From assembly GCA_035235625.1 (NCBI GenBank), contig CP141148.1, positions 22,941,057 through 23,005,056 on the forward strand: 64,000 nt of DNA, read 5' to 3'. The stretch is from Saururus chinensis. Its lineage: Eukaryota; Streptophyta; Magnoliopsida; Piperales; Saururaceae. Every line of letters begins with the position of its first letter. The stretch's first letter is position 1. Of this stretch, positions 11,770-21,957 are shown piece after piece. Position numbers and translations under genes: made by a program. A model generated the notes under the pieces. It saw nothing but the letters and a program-made list of their open reading frames with translations, was not told the DNA's origin and made no database searches.

Positions 11770-12350
11770 TGACTCCTTGATACCCACCGAGAAAAATAAT
11801 CGGTACTGGCGCGCGTATGGGTGTGGAGCATCATGGGAAAGCTCCCACTTACTGAGCTTCTCGATGCCCCATGAGTATCGAGGGGAACACCGTTAGGTAT
11901 CACGGTTCGGGTTTTCTCGTCACTTGGACGAACCGATGATTTGTGCATATGTTTCTGCATCAAATTATTTTCGAACAGGATTCTTTTTCTAACAAATGAA
12001 TTCTTGAAAAAGATCATAATCGTTTTCATATATTTTGCTTAGCATTATTTTAGATTTTAACTCAACCTACAGTGTAGGGGGTTTTAAATTCTAGATTTAT
12101 GCTTATTCGCCATGGAAAACTATCATATTTTTGACCTACATATGTTGCATTGTACTTCGCATACGTGCACTTTCTGGATAGTTCTGGGGTAAAACCTGGG
12201 ATTATCAAAGCACTCTCTGGATACCCACCGAGAAAAATAATCGGTACTGACGTGCGCATATAGGTGGGGAGCATTATGGGAAAGCTCCTTACTTTCTAAG
12301 CCTCTCGCTACCCCATGAGTGTTGAGGGGAACGGCGTTTGGTATCACGGC
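11770..12350 (+). repeat. Two direct copies of a 140 bp block inside the LARD-like element
   Basis: About 11775-11910 and 12212-12347 share GATACCCACCGAGAAAAATA, ATCGGTACTG, ATGGGAAAGCTCC, CCCCATGAGT and GGTATCACGG in the same order. They are spaced about 435 bases apart. Confidence 0.8.
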
Positions 12351-12960
12351 TCTGATCTATCTGTTCTGTGTCGATTCAAAAAAAAAAAAAGAATTATTCA
12401 GTTATCCGATCTTAAATTCTATGATCTATTGGATGATTTAACTCCGAAAATTTCTAATCTGACTACTCTATTTTGATTTTACTCTGCTTTTATCTGATTC
12501 TGTCTGATATGATTTAATAGAATAATCAGATTTACATTAAAGTGCTTTTATCTGATTATAACTTCTCAAATTGTACATATGAAAGGTTTTGAAATTATGT
12601 AAAAGATTTCATTAACCTTGCTTTGTTATATTATATTTCAGAATAATAACTTATCTGATTTTAAAAAAATAAAGAGATTATTTTATCTGATTATGTTTCC
12701 GAATGGTTTACTCCGATTATGATTTATCGGATCTCTTTTTGTGATATCCAAATTTAAACTATTGACTTATGAGTTTTATCTGATAAGTTATCGGATTATG
12801 TTATCCGATTATAACTTAATTAATTATGTTTCTGAATGTTATATCCGATTATAAATTAATCAGATTCATGTTTGTTATCCGACTAACGGTCGGATTTTCT
12901 TCTTATTTTAATATCTTTTTGAAAAATATTTTAGGAGAATTGCGAGGACGCAATTCGTTT

Positions 12961-12973
12961 AAGGGGGGAAGAA
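12961..12973 (+). promoter_or_regulatory. Polypurine tract
   Basis: AAGGGGGGAAGAA directly before the 3' LTR, the site where plus-strand DNA synthesis is primed in LTR retrotransposons. Confidence 0.9.
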
Positions 12974-13712
12974 TGTAGCACCCCGTGTTCCGATTATATT
13001 TAACCTCAAAAGGGTTAGGGGTAATTATGTAATTTTAGTTAAATTTAAGGGGCTTTAGGTGATAAAACTCACGTGCCTGGATAGAGCTCGAAGTAACGAG
13101 TGTAACGAATCGAAGAACACGCAAATCAGAGGTCGGGAACAAAAGTTAAGACCTCGGGAAACGTGCCATATGGGCAGGACCCACTTTCAAAGTTTGAGAT
13201 AAGATACGCATGTGGGGTCTAGTTTCGAAGGTCTCGTCGATACGAGTCCATCGGTACTAAGAACGTGTGATTCCGACTTCGGGATAAAAAGTTATTACGT
13301 TTTGAAGTTGGAATTGTATTTGAAGGAAATAATAATAAAATAATCATAAAAAGACGGAATAGCTGACGTCATCAGAGCCGCGCCGAGCCGAACCGAGTTG
13401 CGCCAGAACTAAGCCGCGCCCGACGGAGCCAAGCCGTCGCACATTCGGGATGCGCGATTGCGGCCGTCCGCGCTATGCGGGTCCCGCGCGATCGCGCAGT
13501 GGACCGCGCGACGCGCGCGGGGCGTGCAGCAAACGCGCGCGGGACGTGCAGCAAACGCACGCGTCGAACGCGCGGTGCTGCTGCGCGCGCTATGCGCAGC
13601 GCGTGTGTCAGGTGGCACCAACCACATTTGTAGTCCATTTGCAGTGCGCCACGTGGTGCAAGTTTCCGCGTGCGTACCTGGCTTTCTTCCGTCCGCTCGC
13701 ATGCCAATCTCC

Positions 13713-13720
13713 TATAAATA
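13713..13720 (+). promoter_or_regulatory. LTR TATA box, 3' copy
   Basis: TATAAATA, the second copy of the promoter motif at 8225. If active it would drive transcription rightward into the interrupted gag. Confidence 0.65.
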
Positions 13721-13857
13721 GCTCATTCCGTTCAGTTTTCCAGAGAACTTTCTAGAGTCATTCGGTATCCATTTCCTTCCGTTCAAAAAGCGTTCTTAGC
13801 TAAATCGAGGGTGTTCTACGCAATGGAAGCATCAATTCTTCGAGTTAGCAACTCTAT

Positions 13858-14191
13858 AAAGGGGAAACGTCCCGGGGTAAGGGGTGGTTCTGTCCGCCGC
13901 CTACGGGCGCAGAAAGGGAAAAGTGTCTCCAGCTAAGTGGAGGTTCTGTCTGCCGCCTACAGGCGAAGAAAGGGAAAAGTGTCTCCGGGTAAGGGGAGGT
14001 TCTGTCCGCAGCCTACGGGCGCGGAAAGGGAAAAGTGTCTCCGGGTAAGGGGAGGTTTTGTCTGCCGCCTTCGGGCGTAGGAAGGGTAAAGTGTTTCAAA
14101 GCTAGACGAGGTTTTGTCCGCCGCCTTCAGGCGTAGGAAGGGTAAAGTGTTCCGAAGGTAGAGGAGGTTCTGTCCGCCGTCTCCGGATCAG
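13858..14191 (+). repeat. Six tandem 56 bp units in the 3' LTR
   Basis: Homologous to the five-unit array at 8370-8647 with one more unit of the AAAGGGAAAAGTGTCTCC type. The flanking single-copy sequence aligns on both sides. Confidence 0.9.
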
Positions 14192-15007
14192 AAAGGGAGA
14201 ATGCTCTGAGGAAACAAGCAACTCCGAACATCGCCACTTTCGGAATTGCAGGGGTGTATGCTTTTCTGACTTTATAATTTAATTTGATTTATGTGTATGC
14301 ATATCTTAATTAGTAATATACTAATTAAGATATATAATTTGCTAAGTTCTGATATATGCTTACATGTTCCTATTTGATCTACTTTGTTATATTTTGTTGT
14401 GATCTGAATTACTCGGAAATGCTTCATTGTGCTTTGACATACTCCAATTTGATAGGATCTGATATGATCCAACATACTCTGTAGTGTGTTCTGCTCCGCT
14501 CTATGATAGAGTGGGATATGTGATTGTGTCTGCTCACCTATGTGAGATGTGTATTCCACTGATTTACTGGCTTTCGTTCAACTCCGATGTTTTATGAGAT
14601 TTCCGTCTGATTCCGAATGATTATTCGGATATAAGAATATACGTATTTTAACGTATATGATTTTGTAATGCCTAATGCATGTATTAGCCGTTAGGCAGAC
14701 CTACGTCCGGATCCGATCGTATTGGAATAATGTCAGAGATGGTATCCAATATGTACGTAGGCAACCAACGATAAATAACGTTGGCCCGATCCAAAGTAGT
14801 TATAAAATTAGGTTTGTTCTGATCTACGCACAACGAAACATTATAGTTTCGTAGTGTGTAGGAGTATGTTTTGACTCTCGCACACAGAGTATGCAGCTCC
14901 TGGTCCGTCGGTTTTAATTTTTTCGCTGATTTTATGAACTCCGATTCTGTCTTCCGAGCCAACCCCCGGTCCGGGTCAGGTTGTGCGGGTCGGGGTGCTA
15001 TAGGTAA

Positions 15008-15075
15008 ATAGGTTAGTGGAGTTGAACATCAAGTTAGAGTGAGAAGTGAGTGACCTTAAGAGTGAACTTGAGCAT
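15008..15075 (+). pseudogene. Ty1-copia-type gag of element A, second part
   Basis: The 68 bases AAATAGGTTAGTGGAGTTGA... match 36080-36145 of the other gag copy. They are left between two insertions, with GGTAA on the left and AGCAT on the right as the target duplications. Confidence 0.85.
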
Positions 15076-16839
15076 TGTAATGCCCCTGATTTTTTCTACG
15101 ATTTCTTATAATTTTTCTGCTATTTTCTGATTATTTTCGACAGGAAAATATGACGCATCGGCATATTTGGTTACGATATTTGTACCAGTAGTCGGGTGTG
15201 GGGTTCATCGTAGGCCACAGGCCTAGACGCGCATTTACGGCGCAAAAAAATCATTAACGAAGGTATTGCAGAGGATAAGGGACTGCAGAAGAAAAAAAAA
15301 AGAAATGAAAAGAGGAATATGGGCTCGGGCTCAGCCGAGCCCGATTCAGACGGTTCTAGAGGAGGAACAGTGCACACCCCCTCCCTCCGGCTTTTCTCTG
15401 TCCCAACCGCCGCCGGCCACCGGTGGGCCGCAGGGCCACCGCCACTGGCTCTGTCCCGGCCGTGCGACGGCAGGGGTGCCACAGTCCCGGCCCCCACGGT
15501 CGCGCCGCCCTCCTCCCCTGTTTCCCCCGGTCTCTCTCTGCTCTCTCTGTTTGTGCTGTGGCAGCACTGGCGGTGGCCGGTGGGCTCCGCCCGGCCTCCG
15601 TCCAGCCAGCCACGGGACGGCGATGACAAGGCCAGCCGCCAGCTTGCTCCGCCAGCCTCCCTGAGTTCATTTTCCCCGTTCCGGCATTTCCTAAACCCTC
15701 GGGACAGCAGCTCTCTCAGCTGGGCAATGGTTTTGACCGCCGACTCCGCCACCAACGCCGCCACTGTCATGTGCTCGCCATCAAAGGTCATGATTATGAG
15801 GTAGGGGATCTTTGAACTCGTAAATTCATGATAGCATGCTTGAATGAGTAGTAGCATGCTAGGATCACATGATGTGCATATAAACATGATTATATAGTAT
15901 GTTTAGATACATATGACATGCATATGAGCTGTAAATACGGTTGATGTATGTGTAATATGTGTGCAAAGTATGATTGATATGTATGACTTGTATGTATGTT
16001 TTCTGGATGTGGAATAGGTTTGCTCTAGTGATGGCTAGCGATTAGGTTAGTACCCTATGGATGCTTATTATGGACATGCTAGTGGTGGCTAGCGGTTTTG
16101 AGTAAGTTATGTATGTGAGCTGTGTGTGTGGGCAGAGGTATGGGCGATGGACGGTAAGAGTGGTAAGGGTTTGGTACGAAGTTGGATGTGGATTTGGATG
16201 TGTGAGCGTGTGACAAAAGACGGCGGACGTAAATGTGACAGGCGAAGAATGGAGAGGATCAGTTTGGAGCGTACGTCAGGGGTTCGGTAAGTAAGAAGAC
16301 TTAGGCTTGGAGCCTTATGGGGGTTTAGTAGACAGTAAGAGCGTGCATAATTGTACAAGCATGATGTACAAATTATGAAGTGAAAAGTAAGTATAATAAG
16401 TGAGATATTAAGTAAGAGGATGATAATGGGGATCTAATGTGAGGAGCTCAGTTTGATTATGCCAAGTAAGATGTTTTGGTCAGAATGTGGATGGTAGAGA
16501 CTGTATGAGTATGTAAGGATTTGATGTACGGTGAGTTTGATCACGATATAGATGGGTTAAGTGAAGTCTGCTGCCCTGACGAACTAGGGTTTCGATCGGG
16601 CTCAGCTTCGGTTTGATCAGTCGAGGACTATGATCATCAGCTTCCGAATGATCAGTCGGTTTCGATCGGGCTCAAACTTGAATTATAAGCACAACTAATG
16701 ATAGCGTTGTGAGTTTGAGACCTGAGGGTTCGACGGATTAAGTTCCGTGTTTGTGCTAGCCGATAATGAGTCGGCTGTGCATTTTTTATGTCTTGCCATG
16801 GTGTCTATCCTACGGGATGTTGTCTGTGTGCTATATAGA

Positions 16840-17080
16840 GCACCAGACGTTTGATGCTCTGTTGAGAGCAACTGTATGTATGTTTTCGATTTAGTCTTGG
16901 TGCTATTTTTTAGCCCAGACGTTTGATGCTCTGTCGAGAGTGCTGTAAGTTTTTGCCCTTCGTGGGCTCTGTATGATTCTGCCCAAGAGTGGCACTATAA
17001 GATTCCTGCCCAAGAGTGGCACTGTATGTTTTCTGCCCTTAGTTGGCACTGTATGGCCCTTGTTGGCAATGTATGGCCCC
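16840..17080 (+). repeat. Diverged short repeats in the solo LTR
   Basis: CAGACGTTTGATGCTCTGT(T/C)GAGAG occurs at about 16846 and 16917. It is followed by three or four copies of a GCCCAAGAGTGGCACTGTATG-like unit between 16980 and 17085. Confidence 0.75.
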
Positions 17081-17280
17081 AAAGAGTGGGCATTTGCGCG
17101 CTTAGGTAAGCAGTATCATGGACCTGCTCTTACCTGTTTGATCCTGTGCCCCATGGGCATAGGTGTGCCTTGCCTTCGGAAAAGTCCATAGTATCTAGTC
17201 ACTCCCCAGAGGTTAAGGTGATGCCTCAGTGACATTCTTTTCCTTTTCGACGCTGGAGCTTATTAGTTGTAATGAGCTTC

Positions 17281-17590
17281 AGTGGTCGATAGTATGAGTA
17301 CGATCGTAAGAGTATGAGTATGAGTATGTGCGTTTCTGAGTAAGAGTATGAGTATGAGTACGATTGTAAGAGTATGAGCACGACTGTAAGATGATGATAC
17401 GAGTAAGACTGTAAGTGTATGTTTGAGCAAGACTGTAAGAGTAGGGTTCTGAGCACAGTAAGAGTATGACTGTACGAGTAAGGTCGTACGAGTAAGTGTA
17501 AGAATGTACGAGTAAGGTCGTACGAGTAAGTGTAAAATTGTACGAGTAAGGTCGTACAAGTATGTATAAGTTGTATGAGTTAGCGTACAA
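17281..17590 (+). repeat. Tandem GTACGAGTAAG / GAGTATGAGTA array
   Basis: About 300 bases built from short variants of GTAAGAGTATGAGTA and then GTCGTACGAGTAAGTGTAA. The periodicity explains the repetitive serine/tyrosine/threonine frames read on the opposite strand, which are not genes. Confidence 0.85.
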
Positions 17591-18268
17591 TTGTACGAGT
17601 CAGTTTGTAAGACCCTGATTAAGGGTGTTTGTGTAAGTTTGATATGATGGTGTGTTATGCGTGCTTATATACATATGTGCATAATTATGTTATACGTTGT
17701 TTGCCTCATGTTGAGTTGCATGACGCTTGTATTTATGAACTTATTGAGTTCACCATTTTTTGGGATTTCCCCTACTGGGTATTTTCCTACTGAGTATGAA
17801 AATACTCACCCTACTATTTTTTAGCCCCGTGGTTCGGGAGGCTTTTGCAGGTATGTGTTGGGGAGCTCCTGGAGATGGATGCTCGTTTATGTGAAGAAGT
17901 GTTTCCCCTTTGATTCAGATATACTTGACTCAATGTGATTATCATTTGTGCCACGATTTAATGTATTAGGTGAGATGAGATTTAAATGTTTATAGCTTCT
18001 GGACTTTTGGTTTGGATTAGAATGTGGACTGTTATGGGACTTGTACTCAAGGACGTCTGAGAGTTATTTGTATTTTAAAAATCCACAATCATGGTAATTT
18101 AGTCGTACGTATGTTTTCGAGTAGCACTTGGGGATATTTGATTGGGCAGTACGATGTTTAACCGTATGATGTTTTAAATTATAAACTATTTTTACAGGTT
18201 TTGATTCCGTTATTTTTCTCCAAATTATTAAAAAAAATGTGAGGAAAAGTCTCGGGCATTACAAGCAT

Positions 18269-18596
18269 AGGTCAAACCAATAAGATGGGCCTAGTTTTTA
18301 AGAATTGTTTAACTAACCCCTTAGTAAAACCTACTATCTTTATGAAGGTCAATGAGAAAGATAAACAACCCAAGATAGTGCCTAACCCACCTAGGTTAAA
18401 AGGAAAGGGAGTGAAAATAGGTTATATTATTGTAGGAGTGTGTGACATATATAATAGAGAGTGCCATACTAGAAGAGAGTGCCCAAAGAGTCATCCCTTC
18501 AAACTTAGGTCAAAGAAGGAGAAGAAGCACACTACCTATGTGACCCCTAGACTACCCCACCAAGTTTATGATAAGAAGATTAAAAGAGTGTAGCTG
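18269..18596 (+). pseudogene. Ty1-copia-type gag of element A, C-terminal part
   Basis: Continues the frame interrupted at 15075: GQTNKMGLVFKNCLTNPLVK, then KPTIFMKVNEKDKQPKIVP. The same stretch in the copy at 36240-36350 reads with GLGFKNYLTTPLAKPTIFVK. A basic, cysteine-containing tail (CDIYNRECHTRRECPKSH) follows and could be a second metal-binding knuckle. It stops at 18593. No protease, integrase or reverse-transcriptase coding follows. Confidence 0.75.
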
Positions 18597-20476
18597 AGGA
18601 AGATTGATTTCAAGTGTTGAAGGATCAATTAGGAAGAGTAAGCAAAAGCACCTTAAATTGCCTTAGGATAGGATGACTAGGCAAAGCTAAGGAGTTTGTC
18701 ATCTCTATGTAAAGAGATTGAGATTTTTTGTCCATGATTTAATTCTTTTAATCTTTTGGACAACTTACATTTTAGTTTTTATTGTATATTGCTTTGTTTT
18801 AATGTCATTAATTCATAAGTTTTGAACTGAAAAAATTAAAAAAATAGAATATGATAAAAAACACGAAAAAAACAGAGTAGCATTTGATTTTGTTACAATT
18901 TACTTTGAGTTTTATGTTTAATGGTTCAGCTCTTGAGACATAATGAAATTAATTTTTTTTTAAGTTGAAAAGCAACATGATTTGTATTCAAATATACCTT
19001 AATGAAGAGAATGATTCACCAAGGAGAGTGAAGATCAATTTGATTTCATTTTTCTTCATGTTATAATTCTCTAATTTTTAAAATTTACACACATCATGTT
19101 TACACTCAAGTTACTTTTATGTATGAAAATCGAGTGAGAATTCTTAGACATAAGTTGACTAAGGTGTTTAGATTCTACTAGAGTCTTAGTGGTCAAATTA
19201 AAGGATCTTATGCTAGATTTCTATTAGAATTCAAAAGAAAAAGAAAATTTTATGTAATGTGATTGAAAGTTTGTAAGATTATTTACTTCAATGTCTTTTA
19301 TTCATATGGAATTGTCCTCGTAAAGATGATGGGGAAGGGCTACCTACTTAGGTCGGCCTAGGCTAGTGTGAACCTCTCATTCGCTTGATATCAAGAAAAA
19401 TGAATGAAAGAAAAAGAAAAAATTGAGAAAAAATATGATGCAAGTAGAGAGGATTTAGGAAAAGCAAAGCCCTAAAAATGATTTTGAGGAAAATATCATG
19501 GCTCAAAAAAAGGCATAGGCATATTCTTTTTGAGTTTTTATTATTTTATTTTTTAGGAGAAAAATGTACATAGATTCTAACTAAAGTGAGTTGAAAAATG
19601 AAAAACATCTTCTTTACTAGGGTCTAAACATATTTGTCTTTATTTGATTAAGAGAAATCTTGCGAAATTTAAGATAAAAAAAGACAAGATATAAAAACAT
19701 TGGTAGTTTCATCTAAAAATTTATAAAGATAATTAAAGTATCAAAAACAATAAAATAAAATAAACAATCACATACCAATGAAGTTGACTAATCTAAGGCA
19801 AGGTATTAATGAACAAAAGGATGCTCTTAGATTAATGAAAAATTAACTAAAAATTTGTTAAAATGAGCAAACCCATGCATGTTTCTATTGTTTGAATTTT
19901 ATTTGAATTTTGAGTTTCATAAAAATCTTATTTTTGTGAATAATTTCTTGAAATCATTTTAGGAATTTATTGGAAAGGTAGAAGGCATTTTCATTTGGAT
20001 TTGTGCTAGAAAACACAGATTTTCACCATCAAAATCAAGATCTCGTGCACGGCCATGATATGAACCAAAACCCATTTTTTATTTCTAGTGATTTTGGAGT
20101 CGTTCTCGATTATTTTGAACCGATAAAACTGTTAGAAATTGCTTTATCTATGTTATTCTAAATTTTCAAGTGATTTGATCTATTAGTTTGTGAGATTTCA
20201 AGATTTTTATGATTCGGTTTCAAGTCACAGTCAAAATTGGGGATTTTTAAAAATTGGGTGTATGTGATTAAAATTGGACATAGATCTTATTATAACTTTT
20301 GTTCTAATCATTGAAATCTAGCATGTGTCAAAATTTGGAGTTAATCAAACACAAAAATTTTAGGATTTTTATTTAATTTCAAAATTTTGATTTTTAATGT
20401 GGATTTCAATGATTTTTGAAATTCTAAGACTTAAATTCAATCTTATGATTAGTTCCTAGTGATGTTTATCGCTAGA
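18597..20476 (+). other. Non-coding spacer of element A between gag and ORF2
   Basis: AT-rich, with no frame of note. Blocks are shared with 27936-28950 (plus) and 23796-25690 (minus), for example the one around TTTAATCTTTTGGACAAC and the one around GATGGGGAAGGGCTACCTAC. In an autonomous copia element pol would occupy this place. Confidence 0.75.
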
Positions 20477-20594
20477 TTTTATTTTCTTTTCAATCAATTT
20501 AGATGATGAGTTCGAAGAAGCAGAAGGTAGCTGGTGTTTTATTTTCTTTTCAATCAATTTAGATGGTGAGTGCGAAGAAGCAGAAGGTGGCCAG
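20477..20594 (+). repeat. 60 bp tandem duplication over the ORF2 start
   Basis: The block with TTTTCTTTTCAATCAATTTA and then GATG(A/G)TGAGT(T/G)CGAAGAAGCA occurs twice, exactly 60 bases apart, so the presumed ORF2 start codon exists in two copies. Confidence 0.85.
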
Positions 20595-21510
20595 TTAGAT
20601 CACTATGCTATAAGCATAGCTTAGTACATGTGCCCTTAGAGAATGTCATGGAATGGATAGAAGCTAGACTGTATTGGATGGAGTATTTTAGGTCTATTTC
20701 TACCACCAATTAGTGTGTATACCCACACATAGTCTGACAGTGGTATTCATCACTTCACTGGGATGATGAGGATACTTCACTTAGAGTGGTCAGAGGCACT
20801 CAGGTCCATGTCACTCTTCATATCATCACTGGTGTGATTCAATGTAAGAGGAAGACCCCTTAGGTACCCACACTTTGATGGATTTGAATTTCCCTCATAC
20901 TGTCAGTTGATAGGGAGACTGATGGGACTTCCTAGAGGTAAAGAGTTGGAGGTATCACTCCTTGCTCATTCTATGGTTGCTAACTATCGACTTCTACATG
21001 TGATAGCTAAGTATAACATATGAAGTACAAGGAAGGAGAGACTGGATCACACGATGGCTACGATTTTATATCTTTCGTCAAACCTAAGCTAGAGTTAGAT
21101 TTGCCACTAATCATTTTTAATTGTATTATGACATTTCTACATTGTCTTACTCATGAGATGTTGTGATATCCTTACATTCTATGTAGGATATTTACCTATG
21201 TACATGTTAGGATACCACAAGACGAGCCGATGATGACTGGGATGGGACCTATTGATGCTGCAGTCATTAGATAAATGATGTCTCACACTAGGGGACATGA
21301 TAGAGTACATCTAGAGGAGTAGTAGGCACCAACAGATGATCCAGAACATCAGATTCTCCAAGACATACTAGTGACGTATACAGAGTTTAGTGCTTTCAGA
21401 GATGAGGTGTGTCAAGTCTTGCAAACATTAGGAAGATGCTCAAAGATAGATTTCCATGAGCGGATAGTGAGGGGGAGCATTTTGATGTTGATGATGATGC
21501 TGGAGTTGCT
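20537..21510 (+). pseudogene. ORF2 of element A, heavily decayed
   Basis: Recognised by alignment with the better copy at 31962-32939. It begins MVSAKKQKVA-like at about 20564, has MDWIEARLYWMEYFRSISTT near 20650-20710 and LDLPLIIFNCIMTFLHCLTH near 21085-21150, and ends near a TRGHDRVHLEE stretch at about 21320. Many stops and frame changes make it non-functional. The function of the family is unknown. The layout (WIE..YW..YF....VYP..V..WY, then a helical C-terminal half) is reminiscent of the putative plant transposon protein family PF20167, which I cannot verify here. It lies between the gag spacer and the 3' LTR. Confidence 0.65.
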
Positions 21511-21945
21511 CGATTTTATGTTTTATATCATTTTTTGGGTCATTTGCTTAAACTTATTTCAACCCATTTGACTATGGGATGTATTTTGAAACTGATTATG
21601 TGATGGATATGGGATGGACATGTTTTATTTTGTGGATTATTTATTTTCTTGTCTTATGATGATATTTATGATTTGATTGTGTCACAAAGGGGATAAAATG
21701 ATTAACAAAAATCAAAGTGCTTATTTTCATACTTATTTGGAAAAAGTTATGCAAATAATTTTTATTGCAAGTGTGCAAGATAAGTATTATTTAATACAAG
21801 CTTTTCAAGATCAATTCAAAATTGTCTATGTTAAGTCCTCACATTGTCAAGTCATTTGTACAAAATGAAATTTTATGCATTATGTTAAAGAGTTATGATT
21901 TTTGTTTTGATTTTCAATCTTTTAGTATTTTGTCATAAAATATCC
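21511..21945 (+). other. Spacer between ORF2 and the polypurine tract
   Basis: Contains the family-conserved block CAAAAATCAAAGTGCTTATTTTC, also at 29490-29530 and 33250-33290. No coding sequence is recognised. Confidence 0.7.
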
Positions 21946-21956
21946 AAAGGGGGAGA
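21946..21956 (+). promoter_or_regulatory. Polypurine tract of element A
   Basis: AAAGGGGGAGA ending one base before the LTR start. It is conserved before the LTRs at 29738 and 33501 and, in diverged minus-strand form, near 57895. Confidence 0.85.
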
Positions 21957-21957
21957 C

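Larger units (their letters stand above)
9473..12960 (+). other. Non-coding interior of the LARD-like element
   Basis: About 3.5 kb, AT-rich, with short runs such as ATCGGATTT repeated many times and no frame over about 100 codons. No gag, protease, integrase or reverse-transcriptase motif was found in translations of either strand. Two internal repeat families are listed separately. Confidence 0.8.
12974..15002 (+). repeat. 3' LTR of the LARD-like element (2029 bp)
   Basis: The same layout as the 5' LTR but 128 bases longer. About 72 extra bases lie in the GC-rich stretch near 13500-13600, where GCGCGCGGGACGTGCAGCAA is duplicated. The other 56 are one additional tandem unit at 13858-14191. 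Outside these, differences are scattered single bases. Confidence 0.92.
7553..15007 (+). mobile_element. Non-coding LTR retrotransposon (LARD-like), complete with GGTAA target duplications
   Basis: Two direct repeats (7558-9458 and 12974-15002) enclose 3.5 kb without any sizeable reading frame. The LTRs start TGTAGCACCCCG and end CGGGGTGCTATA. The flanks GGTAA at 7553-7557 and 15003-15007 are identical, and deleting the element restores the gag sequence seen in the copy near 36070. A primer-binding site follows the first LTR and a polypurine tract precedes the second. Large LTRs, a priming site and no gag-pol fit a large retrotransposon derivative mobilised by proteins of another element, probably Ty3-gypsy type; the superfamily is an inference. 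Confidence 0.92.
15071..18268 (+). mobile_element. Solo LTR of 3188 bp with AGCAT target duplications
   Basis: The element at 15076-18263 starts TGTAATGCCC and ends GGGCATTACA, a perfect 10-base inverted terminus with TG...CA. It is flanked by AGCAT at 15071-15075 and 18264-18268. No internal direct repeat, primer site or reading frame of retrotransposon type is seen, so it is best read as a solo LTR left by recombination between two LTRs. Its size and the ACTGAGTATGAAAATACTCACC block near 17796 suggest a large Ty3-gypsy chromovirus family (Tekay-like), an inference. The GC-rich part (15300-15770) contains long overlapping frames on both strands, which I treat as composition artefacts. Strand is arbitrary, set by the promoter-to-end order seen in relatives. 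Confidence 0.88.

Noticed and set aside
15171-15887. Overlapping frames up to 238 residues on both strands
   Set aside because: They fall in the GC-rich part of a solo LTR, overlap each other in four frames, are low-complexity and show no domain. The stop-free stretch follows from base composition.
17226-17590. Tyr/Ser/Thr-rich minus-strand frames
   Set aside because: Direct translation of the GAGTATGAGTA-type tandem array; not a gene.
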